Assembly: GCA_016932475.1 (NCBI GenBank)
Contig: JAFGCU010000026.1
Span: 1-64,000 of the forward strand
Reading direction: 5' to 3'
DNA: 64,000 nt
Source of the DNA: Anaerolineales bacterium
GTDB taxonomy: Bacteria > Chloroflexota > Anaerolineae > Anaerolineales > RBG-16-64-43
Both the position numbers and the translations under genes were made by a program. Numbering within the stretch: position 1 is the first letter of the stretch; every line of letters begins with the position of its first letter. Under the pieces are notes generated by a model. It did not search any database. It worked only from the letters and a program-made list of their open reading frames with translations, and was not told the origin of the DNA. Of the stretch, positions 17,966-26,110 are shown one piece after another.

Positions 17966-19099
17966 ATGAAGGTGACTTGCCTGCAGGAAAATCTCTCCAA
18001 GGGGTTGGGAATCGTCACCCGGGCCGTTTCGCCGCGGAATGTGCTGCCCGTACTCGGCAATGTGCTTCTGGCGACGGAAGATGGACGCCTGAAGCTGGCG
18101 GCCACCAATCTTGAAATCGGGATCACCTGCTGGCTGGGCGCGAAAGTCGAAGAGGAAGGCTCGATCACCGTCCCCGCCCGGACGATCACCGATTTCGTGA
18201 ATACGCTCCCCAACGAAAAGGTCCGCATGACGCTGGATTCAAGGCGGCAATCCCTTAATGTGCACTGCGAAGCCTTTACCAGCGATATTAAGGGCGTCGA
18301 TGCCCAGGAATTCCCGTTGCTTCCGGGCGCCAATTTAGGCGACGGTATCGCCCTCAACGTGGCGGACCTGCGCGAAATGATCACCCAAACGACCATCGCC
18401 GCCGCCACCGACGATACCCGTCCGGTGTTGACCGGCGTTCTGGTGCGGCTGGAAGGCGACCGGCTGACCCTGGCGGCCGCCGACGGTTTCCGCCTATCTA
18501 TGCGCGAGGCCAAATTATCCGCCTCGGTGCGGGATTCCGTCAGTGTGATCATCCCGGCCCGGGCGTTGAGCGAACTCGCCCGCCTGGTCGGCGATCAGGA
18601 CGTGACGGTCTGGATGGTGCTTCCCTCGGGCAGGGGGCAGGCGGTCTTCCGGCTTAAGGAGGCGGAGCTCTCGTCGTCGCTCATCGACGGCACCTTCCCG
18701 GATTTCCAACCGATCATTCCCCGCTCCTACAATACCCATGCGGTGCTTTCGACCGCGCAATTCCTGAAGGCCTGCAAAGCGGCGGATATCTTTGCGCGCC
18801 AGGCTTCGCATTCGGCCCGGCTGACCATCACGCCGGGGACCGGCTCGGAACCCGGCAAGCTTCAGGTGAACGCGACGGCGGCCGAAACCGGCCAGGGCGA
18901 GACCGTCATTGACGCAACCGTCGAGGGCGCCGCAATCGAGATCGCCTTCAACGTGAAGTACATGGTGGATGTGCTGACGGTTGTCAATACGCCGAATGTG
19001 TCGCTCGAGACCACCGGTCCGGCCAGCCCGGGCGTCATCCGCCCGGTCGGACGCGAGGATTTCACCCACGTAATCATGCCGATGCATCTGGGAAAATAA
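17966..19099 (+). CDS. dnaN: DNA polymerase III beta sliding clamp
   Basis: The 377-residue clamp has three repeated clamp domains: MKVTCLQENLSKGLGIVTRA at the start, NVLPVLGNVLL, then TDDTRPVLTGVLVRLEGDRLTLAAADGFRL in the middle. The usual C-terminal hydrophobic pocket ends in IMPMHL. It tethers polymerase III to DNA. The start is set at 17966 because AAGGAG at 17950-17955 is correctly spaced for it, and the in-frame ATG at 17957 is too close. It lies about 12 kb from dnaA, not next to it, with a different gene run between. Confidence 0.96.
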   Translation: MKVTCLQENLSKGLGIVTRAVSPRNVLPVLGNVLLATEDGRLKLAATNLEIGITCWLGAKVEEEGSITVPARTITDFVNTLPNEKVRMTLDSRRQSLNVHCEAFTSDIKGVDAQEFPLLPGANLGDGIALNVADLREMITQTTIAAATDDTRPVLTGVLVRLEGDRLTLAAADGFRLSMREAKLSASVRDSVSVIIPARALSELARLVGDQDVTVWMVLPSGRGQAVFRLKEAELSSSLIDGTFPDFQPIIPRSYNTHAVLSTAQFLKACKAADIFARQASHSARLTITPGTGSEPGKLQVNATAAETGQGETVIDATVEGAAIEIAFNVKYMVDVLTVVNTPNVSLETTGPASPGVIRPVGREDFTHVIMPMHLGK

Positions 19100-19186
19100 A
19101 CGGGTTAAAAACCCCGTTCTCCGTGGACGAAGAAAAACGGCGGGGCACGAAGAGGTTTTGTAATACACTTTTCCCGAAATGTTCAG

Positions 19187-19529
19187 ATGGTGATGACGAA
19201 GAGATCATCGCGCAGCGGAAACACCCCCCGCCGGAAACGAACCAGCCCCTCCAGGGCGGAGTCCGTCCGGACCCCAAAAAAGAAACTCCGACCCGAATCC
19301 GCACCGGGCCCCACGTTATCCTCGGCATCCGAAAGAATTCCATTACAAGATAGCGATCCATTCCGGATGTTGATAGACAACATGATGGACCGGATTTATT
19401 ACTCGCGCCCAGGCCATTCGTTTCGGTATCGGCGATTCGTCGGAGGCCGTCGGAAGGCGGGATTTTAATTTCTTTTCGGAAGAACATGCCCGCGAAGCCT
19501 ACAACGACGAGCAACGAATCGTCTCCAGT
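19187..19529 (+). pseudogene. frameshifted 5' part of the PAS/GGDEF sensor gene
   Basis: A PAS-domain start (DPFRMLIDNMMDRIYY) is encoded in one frame up to about 19400. The rest of that PAS domain (RAQAIRFGIGDSSEAVG onward) continues at once in another frame that joins the downstream ORF. Compared with the second PAS domain of the same gene, about eleven residues between the two halves are missing along with a frame change. This points to a short deletion. Upstream of the PAS start the frame is Arg/Pro/Ser-rich and may not be genuine coding sequence. Confidence 0.5.
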
Positions 19530-21221
19530 GTGGAACCCTTCATCAATAAAGAAGAGAAGGAAACCTGGCCTGACGGACACGAGACCTGGGTTTCCACGAC
19601 CAAATTCCCTCTACGAGACAAGGACGGATCGATCATTGGCACCTTCGGTATCTCGCGTGATATCAACGAGCGTAAAAAGATCGAAATGTCGATGCTGCAA
19701 ACCAATGAGGCGCTGGAGAAATCCAATGCGGCGTTACAAACACAAATCGCCGAACGCCGGCGGGTGGAGGAAGTGCTGGCTCGGGAAGGCAATTTATTGC
19801 GCGCCATGATGGACGGCACTTCCGATCGGATATTTTTTAAAGACCGCGAGAGCCGATTTATCCTTGTCAACCGGGCGCAGGCTGAAAAACTCGGGTTGCG
19901 CGACTCGTCGGAGGCGAACGGAAAAACGGAATTTAATTTCTTCACCGAGGATCATACCCGGCGAACATTCCTCGATAAGCAACAGATCATGGAATCGGGA
20001 AAACCCGTGCTGGACCTGGAAGAAAAAGAGACCTGGCTGGATGGCCGCGAGACTTGGGTTTCCTCCACAAAGTTCCCGATGTATGGCGGCGACGGAGGAA
20101 TTATCGGCACCTTCGGCATCTCGAGGGATATCACCGAGCGAAAAGCCATGGAGCTCTCGATCGAACTGGCCAATGAGAAACTGGCGGAAATGGTCAACTG
20201 GCTGGAGGGTCGGAACCGGGATATCAGCGTCCTGAATGAAATGGGAAAAATGCTCGAAGCCTGCCGCTCGCCGGAGGATGCCTATGCCGTAATTTCCAGT
20301 CAGATGGCGGAATTGATACCCGTGCATTCGGAGAACTTTTACCTCGCCGACCTCGAGCGTGGCCGGATGACGCTGGCGGCCCGTTGGGGCGAGAATCCGG
20401 ATCCGGGGACATGCTTTGACTTGAAAGACTGCGAGGCGATACAGGGTCGGCGCGTTTATTCCGCCGGACCGGATGAATCCGGCTCTGTCTGCCCGCACTG
20501 GAATTGGACACCCGGCAAAGGGGAAGCCTTTTTGTGCATCCCGCTTATCTCCCAGAGCGAGACGATCGGCGTGCTGCATTTACGGGGCCGGCGGGATGAC
20601 GGCGCGGATGCTTTTCCCGATGCGGCAAAGCAGCTGGCGGTAATGGCATCCGATCAGCTTACGCTGGCCTTGGGCAATATCCACTTGCGCGAGTATCTCC
20701 GGATTGAGTCGATCCGAGACGCCCTGACCGGCTTGTTCAACCGGCGGTACCTGGAAGATTCGCTGATCCAGGAGTTGGCCCGCACCAAACGCAGGGGAAC
20801 GACGCTCGGGGTGATCATGATGGATGTGGACCGGTTGAAGCAAGTTAATGATACGTGTGGACACGAAGCCGGCGATCTGCTCCTGAAAACGGTGGGCCGG
20901 TGGCTGCAAACCAACATCCGGACCGGGGATATTTCCTGTCGATACGGCGGGGACGAGTTTGTCGTCATTTTTCCGGATGCCTCCCTGGAAACCGCCATCC
21001 ACCGGGCTCGGCAGATCTGCGAGGGTATCCGCGGTTTGCGGATCGATCATAAGGGAAAGCCGCTCCACGCGGTGAGCGTTTCGATCGGTATCGCCGGGTA
21101 CCCGACTCATGGCGAGACCCGCGATGAACTGCTTGCGGCGGCGGATGCGGCCTTATACGCCGCAAAGCAGCAGGGCCGGGATCGCGTGGCGGTGGCCGGA
21201 GGACAGAGTTCGGGAGCGTGA
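19530..21221 (+). CDS. PAS-GAF-GGDEF diguanylate cyclase, N-terminally disrupted
   Basis: The open part spans 563 codons from a weak GTG. It holds the end of one PAS domain, a coiled linker, a full PAS domain (LLRAMMDGTSDRIFFKDRESR), another linker, a GAF domain (about residues 225-385) and a GGDEF domain. The active site YGGDEFVVIF is intact near residue 472, with an RTGD inhibitory site five residues upstream, so cyclic-di-GMP synthesis with product inhibition is plausible. The first PAS domain is broken just upstream by a frameshift. Either the gene is decaying, or the read has an indel, or translation starts internally. Ligands of the sensor domains are unknown. Confidence 0.7.
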   Translation: MEPFINKEEKETWPDGHETWVSTTKFPLRDKDGSIIGTFGISRDINERKKIEMSMLQTNEALEKSNAALQTQIAERRRVEEVLAREGNLLRAMMDGTSDRIFFKDRESRFILVNRAQAEKLGLRDSSEANGKTEFNFFTEDHTRRTFLDKQQIMESGKPVLDLEEKETWLDGRETWVSSTKFPMYGGDGGIIGTFGISRDITERKAMELSIELANEKLAEMVNWLEGRNRDISVLNEMGKMLEACRSPEDAYAVISSQMAELIPVHSENFYLADLERGRMTLAARWGENPDPGTCFDLKDCEAIQGRRVYSAGPDESGSVCPHWNWTPGKGEAFLCIPLISQSETIGVLHLRGRRDDGADAFPDAAKQLAVMASDQLTLALGNIHLREYLRIESIRDALTGLFNRRYLEDSLIQELARTKRRGTTLGVIMMDVDRLKQVNDTCGHEAGDLLLKTVGRWLQTNIRTGDISCRYGGDEFVVIFPDASLETAIHRARQICEGIRGLRIDHKGKPLHAVSVSIGIAGYPTHGETRDELLAAADAALYAAKQQGRDRVAVAGGQSSGA

Positions 21222-21238
21222 CGGTACACGAATGAAAA

Positions 21239-21273
21239 AAAAGAGGCGCGATCACCGCGCCCGATACGCCTCT
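21239..21273 (-). terminator. terminator of the phosphodiesterase gene
   Basis: On the minus strand AGAGGCG and CGCCTCT (21267-21273 with 21242-21248) enclose a nested GC stem. A run of eight T residues (A on the plus strand, 21234-21241) follows. Confidence 0.75.
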
Positions 21274-21297
21274 ACGAGGATCTCTTGCCCCGATTGT

Positions 21298-22314
21298 TTA
21301 AATTCCACACCGGGTGGCGGAAGCGGTGGCGACGGGCAGAAGGTCCGCTTGTAAACCGAATGCTTCCACCACCGGCCTCCCGTCCCAATCGGCGGGAATC
21401 CCGAGTCCCAGCCCCCAGACCGCCGTCGCCGCGGTATCCATGATGGATACCGGAACATCGATCGGCACTCCCTCCGATACGCCGAAACCATAAATAATCC
21501 AGGGGATCGTCATATCCTCTTTCTGATACGTTCCATGCGTCAGACCGTGACCGCCGTGATCGGCGGTTAAGATGACGATCGCGCGGTCCAGTAGGCCGCC
21601 CGCGCGCAGTCCGTCGAGGAGCGTCCCGACGGCGGCGTCATCCCGGCCGATACCCCGGATGTACTCGGGCGACATCCAGCCGGTCAAGTGGCCATAGAAA
21701 TCCGGCAGAATCAGGTGCACGAAGAGAACGCCAAATCCGCCGGATGCTTCCTGCAGTGCTTTCTGCACAATGTCTTCATCGCTTCCGTTCACATATCGGA
21801 ACGTGTCCACCGTTCCGGGTCGAGCCAGCGTGATCAGTTTTTCCTTTCCCACGACCATCACCGTGCGCATTCCGGCATCCTTCGCGATGGAAAAAACGGT
21901 CGCGCCCTGGAGCGGTTCTTCGGAGGGGATCAGGTCGTTCCAAAGGATCCCGTGCTTGGACACGCACCGGCCGGAAACCATCGATGCGTGGGCCGGGAGT
22001 GTGGCGCTGGGAAGGATGGTCCGGGCGGTGAAAGTCGCCGAGCCGCCGTTGATCAACTCGCTGATGCGCGGGATGTTGGCCTGCAGCAGGCCGTCCGGCC
22101 GCAGGCCATCGATGGAGATGATGACAACCCGGTCGGCCGTAGGGCGCGGAGTTGGGGATGGAGTGGGAGTCTCCGTTAAGGTCGGGGTGACAGTGGGCGT
22201 GAGGGCTTCGGTCGGCGATCGGGTGGGCGAAGGCGCCGCCGGCGCAACCGCCAGATTGCACGAAACAAATAGAACGGGGAGGAATAACAGAGTGATCCGC
22301 GGGAATTTGTGCAT
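21298..22314 (-). CDS. alkaline phosphatase-superfamily lipoprotein phosphodiesterase
   Basis: This 338-residue lipoprotein has a signal ending in VLFVSC (lipid-modified Cys19) and then a Pro/Thr-rich spacer up to about residue 75. A nucleotide pyrophosphatase/phosphodiesterase-type domain follows. Metal and catalytic residues are visible in SIDGLRPD, in the nucleophile Thr of PSATLPAHASMVSG, in LILPDFYGH and in LTADHGGHG. It should hydrolyse phosphodiester or phosphomonoester bonds outside the membrane, using two metals. The start is put at 22314 because a clean signal peptide begins there; a longer in-frame ATG at 22452 would add an unlikely Arg/Pro-rich extension overlapping pcm. Confidence 0.85.
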   Translation of the reverse strand: MHKFPRITLLFLPVLFVSCNLAVAPAAPSPTRSPTEALTPTVTPTLTETPTPSPTPRPTADRVVIISIDGLRPDGLLQANIPRISELINGGSATFTARTILPSATLPAHASMVSGRCVSKHGILWNDLIPSEEPLQGATVFSIAKDAGMRTVMVVGKEKLITLARPGTVDTFRYVNGSDEDIVQKALQEASGGFGVLFVHLILPDFYGHLTGWMSPEYIRGIGRDDAAVGTLLDGLRAGGLLDRAIVILTADHGGHGLTHGTYQKEDMTIPWIIYGFGVSEGVPIDVPVSIMDTAATAVWGLGLGIPADWDGRPVVEAFGLQADLLPVATASATRCGI

Positions 22315-22435
22315 ACCGTATCGCCCGGCCATGCCTGCAGTGGATGGTAACACAGGCCGGCGCCATTCGAAGATACTGTTTTCCAGCAACGGGCGGCTCG
22401 CATTTGGATGCGGCCTACCGGCGGGAGCCGGGTCC

Positions 22436-23164
22436 TCATTCCTTCCAGCCATATTCGCCGATCAGGGGGACAAAAACGACGGCGATCAGGCGGCGCTGAT
22501 CGAAACCGGTACGGGTCCGCGTCCACAATTCCAATTCCTGCACCGAGCGCCCGCCGACGGGTGCGATCAATCGGCCTCCGGGAGCAAGCTGCTCAAGCAG
22601 CGGCCGAGGTGCTGCGGGAGCGCCGGCGGTGACCAGGACGGCGTCGAACGGGGAGAGGTCCGGTCGGCCGGCGGTCCCGTCACCGACAATGATCTCGGCG
22701 TTATCGATGCCGAGCGCGCGCAGGTTCTCCCGGGCCCGGTCCGCCAGATCGGCAATCCGCTCGATCGAGATCACCTTCCGGGCCAGGCAGGCGAGGATCG
22801 CCGTTTGATAACCGGAGCCCGTCCCGATCTCGAGAACGGTTTCAGCCTCGTTGATGGCCAGCGCTTCGGTCATGAAGCCCACGATGTACGGCTGGGAAAT
22901 GGTCTGATGGCAACCGATGGGCAGGGGGGTGTCGTCATAAGCGGAGGCGCGGTCGGGCCCGGATAGGAAAAGGTGCCGCGGCACGGCGCGCATGGCTTCC
23001 AGAACCCGCGGGTCGCGCACGCCGCGCCGTTCCACCTGGTCGCGGACCATGTGCGCGCGTTTGGAAATCAGCGGATCGGGAGGGAAGGTATGCCCCAGGG
23101 TCAATTCGGCTCCCAGGCGGAGGGCTGCCGGCGCAGGCTCGCGGCCGGGACCCGTGCCGCACAC
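22436..23164 (-). CDS. pcm: protein-L-isoaspartate O-methyltransferase
   Basis: The enzyme repairs isoaspartyl residues by S-adenosylmethionine-dependent methylation. The substrate motif LPIGCHQTISQPYIVGFMTE is followed by the SAM loop VLEIGTGSGYQTA and then ISIERIADLADRARENL and IIVGDGTAGRPDLSPFDAVLVTAG. The longest frame gives 242 residues from GTG at 23164. The family core begins near the ATG at 23050 (204 residues), so the first 38 residues are doubtful. It lies directly downstream of phoU on the same strand and is probably co-transcribed. Confidence 0.9.
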   Translation of the reverse strand: MCGTGPGREPAPAALRLGAELTLGHTFPPDPLISKRAHMVRDQVERRGVRDPRVLEAMRAVPRHLFLSGPDRASAYDDTPLPIGCHQTISQPYIVGFMTEALAINEAETVLEIGTGSGYQTAILACLARKVISIERIADLADRARENLRALGIDNAEIIVGDGTAGRPDLSPFDAVLVTAGAPAAPRPLLEQLAPGGRLIAPVGGRSVQELELWTRTRTGFDQRRLIAVVFVPLIGEYGWKE

Positions 23165-23180
23165 GGTTCAGGCGCGGGGA

Positions 23181-23849
23181 TTACGGGTAGATCATCCCAA
23201 TCCGGCCGGTGGTCATGAAGATCACCCGTTCGCTGATATTGGTGATCCGGTCGCCGATGCGTTCGAGATTGTGCGCGATCCACAACAGGTAGGTTCCGCG
23301 TTCGACGATCGAGGGATCCTTGGCCATGGCGGCCACGACCCGGTCGAACAAAGCCCGGTACAGGCGGTCGATCTCGTCGTCCTGTTCGCCCACCCGGTGC
23401 GCGGCTTTCGGGTCGCGCGCGGCGAAGGTCTGCAGGCTTTCCGCCAGCATCTTCCGGCACAATTCCCCCATGGCGGGAATTTCCGGAAGCGGCTGGATCG
23501 GCGGTTCGTCGCCCATGCGCAGGACGATCTTGGCGATTCCCTCGGCGTGATCCCCCATGCGTTCCAGTTCCACCGCGAGGCTGTCCATGGCCAGGATCGC
23601 GCGCAGGTCGCCGGCGGCCGGCTGCTGGGTGGCGATCATCGCCAGGCAGGATTCTTCGACTTCATAGCGCATCCGGTTCAATTCCGCATCGCCGGCGACG
23701 ACCTGTTCGGCGAGCGCGCGGTCTCGTGCGCGCCAGGCCTGCACGGATTGGTCGTTAGCCCGCGCGACGAGATCGCCCATGCGCAGCAATTCGGTTTGCA
23801 CGGCGGTGAATCGTTCATCGAGCAGGCGGCGGGGGGAGGCGGATTCCAT
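23181..23849 (-). CDS. phoU: phosphate transport/signalling regulator PhoU
   Basis: The 222-residue all-helical protein has two PhoU repeats. Each contains the metal-binding E/D pattern: LERMGDHAEGIAKI in the first and LERIGDRITNISE in the second. PhoU dampens the PhoR-PhoB response and the PstSCAB transporter when phosphate is sufficient. No pst or pho two-component genes are present here. A TAGAAT -10 at 23856-23861 lies six bases before the ATG, so the transcript is probably leaderless and continues into pcm. Confidence 0.93.
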   Translation of the reverse strand: MESASPRRLLDERFTAVQTELLRMGDLVARANDQSVQAWRARDRALAEQVVAGDAELNRMRYEVEESCLAMIATQQPAAGDLRAILAMDSLAVELERMGDHAEGIAKIVLRMGDEPPIQPLPEIPAMGELCRKMLAESLQTFAARDPKAAHRVGEQDDEIDRLYRALFDRVVAAMAKDPSIVERGTYLLWIAHNLERIGDRITNISERVIFMTTGRIGMIYP

Positions 23850-23855
23850 TAGCGC

Positions 23856-23861
23856 ATTCTA
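23856..23861 (-). promoter_or_regulatory. phoU -10 element, leaderless
   Basis: TAGAAT on the minus strand lies six bases before the phoU ATG at 23847-23849, so transcription would start at the start codon. No Shine-Dalgarno is present. Confidence 0.45.
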
Positions 23862-23886
23862 CCCGATTGCCGCCGGGAATCAAACG

Positions 23887-23914
23887 AAAAAAAAGGCCCG
23901 GCGAACGCCGGGCC
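23887..23914 (-). terminator. terminator of the DUF4349 gene
   Basis: On the minus strand nine G/C pairs (23906-23914 with 23895-23903) form a tight hairpin followed by eight T residues. It lies just past the DUF4349 stop. Confidence 0.85.
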
Positions 23915-23922
23915 TGGATCGG

Positions 23923-24852
23923 TTACGCGGAGGGTTTCGGCGGGTGGCGCTTGTTGTAGCGGCGCACGAAGTAGCGGGTGACCAGGATAAACGGCGTGAC
24001 GAACAACGCGATCGCCAGCAGCGCGGGGACTCCGCAAATGCCCAGCCGGATGAGGAAATCCACCAGGTTCTGCAGGCCGTGGATCAGGTCTTCGAGGGCT
24101 TCCTTGGCTACTCCCTCCGGATGCCAGCCGCCGATGCTGATCGGCTGCGAGGGGATGAACGGCTGCAGGCTGATCGAGACGAGCGAATACTTCGAAGCGG
24201 TGTCGTAATAATTGATCTGGCCTTCCAAGACCTCGATCTCGCCCATCACCTGACGCAGCTGCGACTCCACCGCGAGGACGTCTTCCGGGTCCGCGGCGGT
24301 CTCCATGATTTTCAGCAGCCGGTCCTGCGAGGCGCGCAGGTTGCGCAAGCGCGATTGCGCATCGGTATATTCGGCGGTGACGTCGCGGCCGTTAAGCGAA
24401 CGGCTCTTCACTTCCACCGCAAGCGCTTCGATCTCCGCCAGGGTGGCCTTCAGCTGGTCGGCGGTGTCCGCGGGCACCCGGATCGAGATCTGGCCGGCGT
24501 AATATTTTTCCCCCGCCGCTCCGTAAATGCTCTGGGTGATGTTGGATTCGACCACCCAGCCGCCCTTGGCGAACGCCATGTCGGTTATTTTCGAAGCCGC
24601 ATCGGCGGGATCATTCACGACCAGCGTCAACGACGCGTCCATCAGCACGATCCGGTCCGCGGGATTGACCGCCGGCTCCGGAAGCGCGGAATCCGATGGG
24701 GCGTTGGCCTTTTCACGGGCGGCGCTTTCCGACGCCGCGTCTCCCCCCATCACCATATCGTATTCGGTGTTCTGGGGCGCCATGGCGGCCGCCGCACAGG
24801 CGCTGAGCAGCAATATGAATATGAAGGAAAGGGAAAGGACCGCTTTTTTCAT
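23923..24852 (-). CDS. DUF4349 lipoprotein
   Basis: The 309-residue protein starts with a lipoprotein signal (LLLSAC, Cys19), followed by an acidic low-complexity stretch. The DUF4349 domain (RIVLMDASLTLVVNDPADAASKI, then VRVPADTADQLKATL) has a central coiled coil (about residues 150-215, with VESQLRQVMGEIEVLEGQINYY). A C-terminal membrane helix precedes a basic tail (RRYNKRHPPK). Members are found in cell envelopes of many Gram-positive-type bacteria, with no established biochemical role. GGAGGAGAT precedes the ATG at 24852, which decides the start over an ATG at 24891. Confidence 0.85.
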   Translation of the reverse strand: MKKAVLSLSFIFILLLSACAAAAMAPQNTEYDMVMGGDAASESAAREKANAPSDSALPEPAVNPADRIVLMDASLTLVVNDPADAASKITDMAFAKGGWVVESNITQSIYGAAGEKYYAGQISIRVPADTADQLKATLAEIEALAVEVKSRSLNGRDVTAEYTDAQSRLRNLRASQDRLLKIMETAADPEDVLAVESQLRQVMGEIEVLEGQINYYDTASKYSLVSISLQPFIPSQPISIGGWHPEGVAKEALEDLIHGLQNLVDFLIRLGICGVPALLAIALFVTPFILVTRYFVRRYNKRHPPKPSA

Positions 24853-24939
24853 ATCTCCTCCTTGAACGTATCCGGGTATGATGGCGTACACCTTACCCGA
24901 CGCCGCAGCGGCGCGGATGGTTCCAGAGGATCGGTCGGC

Positions 24940-25668
24940 CTACCAGCCTTCTTCGAGGCGGAGGATCAGGCGGGAGGGAAGATCGGCGAGCCGCATCCGG
25001 GATTGGACCGTCTCGATCGAGTATTCCACCCGGTGCCATTCCCATTCCATGCTGTCGGTATCCAGGATGGAATACGCGGCGCGCGGATCCTGATCCCGCG
25101 GCTGGCCGACGGAGCCGGGATTGATGATCATCCGCTGGTACCCGAGGACGAACGTGCTGCTGTGGGAAGGGAGATACGTCACGCACCGGTTCCGCTCGTT
25201 GAGTTGAAAAGCGATGGCGACGTGGCTGTGGCCGACGAGACAGTAGAGGGTTTTAAAGAAAGCGAAACTGGTTTGAACCCGAGGCGCATCCAACAGGTAT
25301 TCCCAAAGCGGGCGGCGCGGGCTTCCGTGGGCGAGGGTGTACGGCTCCTGGACCTGCCGTTCGGGAAGTTCGTGCAGAAATTGGATCGTCTCGGGGGTCA
25401 GCTGGCGGTGGGTCCACTCGAGTGCGCGGCGGGCTTCGCCGTTGAAGGCATCGAGCGACAGGTCGCCGATGGCCGCCTTATCATGGTTGCCGCCGATGCA
25501 CAGGGTTTCGGGGAAATCCCGTATCCTTTGAACGCATTCGTTCGGATCCGGCCCGTACCCGACCAGATCGCCCAGGCACCACACGGCATCGAACATCCCG
25601 GCGTCTTCGAGCACTGCGTCCAGGGCGGTGAGATTCGCATGGATATCGGAGACAACCAGGATCCGCAT
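24940..25668 (-). CDS. calcineurin-like metallophosphoesterase
   Basis: The 242-residue enzyme has all metal-binding blocks of the YfcE/MJ0936-like group: SDIHANL (D, H), GDLVGYGPDPNE (D), GGNHDKA (N, H), then HGSP, VGHSHV and the end of the domain at NPGSVGQPRD. It should hydrolyse small phosphodiesters or phosphomonoesters in the cytoplasm. The substrate is unknown. It lies upstream of the DUF4349 gene on the same strand with an 87-base gap, so co-transcription is possible. Confidence 0.88.
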   Translation of the reverse strand: MRILVVSDIHANLTALDAVLEDAGMFDAVWCLGDLVGYGPDPNECVQRIRDFPETLCIGGNHDKAAIGDLSLDAFNGEARRALEWTHRQLTPETIQFLHELPERQVQEPYTLAHGSPRRPLWEYLLDAPRVQTSFAFFKTLYCLVGHSHVAIAFQLNERNRCVTYLPSHSSTFVLGYQRMIINPGSVGQPRDQDPRAAYSILDTDSMEWEWHRVEYSIETVQSRMRLADLPSRLILRLEEGW

Positions 25669-25741
25669 GGTGAACCGGGAGAAGTCTACACCGGGAGGGG
25701 GGAATAGGCAATCCCGGAAGAAATTGAATATCCAGAAAAAT

Positions 25742-25782
25742 AGACAAGTCCTCGGGTGAGGGGGGCACCCGAAGACTTGTCT
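25742..25782 (-). terminator. long hairpin terminator
   Basis: AGACAAGTC plus TCGGGTG at 25742-25759 pairs with 25766-25782. It is followed on the minus strand by TATTTTT and on the plus strand by TTTAAAAATTTT. It insulates the acetyltransferase pair from the metallophosphoesterase gene. Confidence 0.7.
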
Positions 25783-26110
25783 TTAAAAATTTTATCACAC
25801 GCAAGGGCTTTGAAGATTAAACCAACGTTAATTTGATAAACGGATGAAGCGTGAAAAACCGCCGTGGAGAGACCACAAATTGGAAATGCTTGGAATGTCC
25901 CTTTGAAATGATTGCCTTATCATCCCCCCGCAAGTCAGACTTGCGGAATTCTTATTCCGGTCTTGTCGACGCCGGATAATTACCGACCGGCGGGTCGGGA
26001 GACGGGCGATGCATAACAATTCATGGTGCGGTTGATTCCTGTCCGGAAATACATATCCGTCTACGGTAAACCCGCAGACGGACATATAATTTTAAAAAGG
26101 AGAAGGCCAA
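25783..26110. other. intergenic region with one further hairpin
   Basis: This stretch of about 330 bases is less GC-rich than its surroundings. It contains an inverted repeat at about 26058-26083 (TCCGTCT with AGACGGA) close to the stop of the minus-strand gene at 26111, probably its first terminator. No gene is seen. Confidence 0.4.

Noticed and set aside
23779..25707. Open frame of 642 codons on the plus strand
   Set aside because: It is antisense to phoU, the DUF4349 gene and the metallophosphoesterase gene, all with clear family motifs. It has no ribosome site and is a GC-rich shadow frame.
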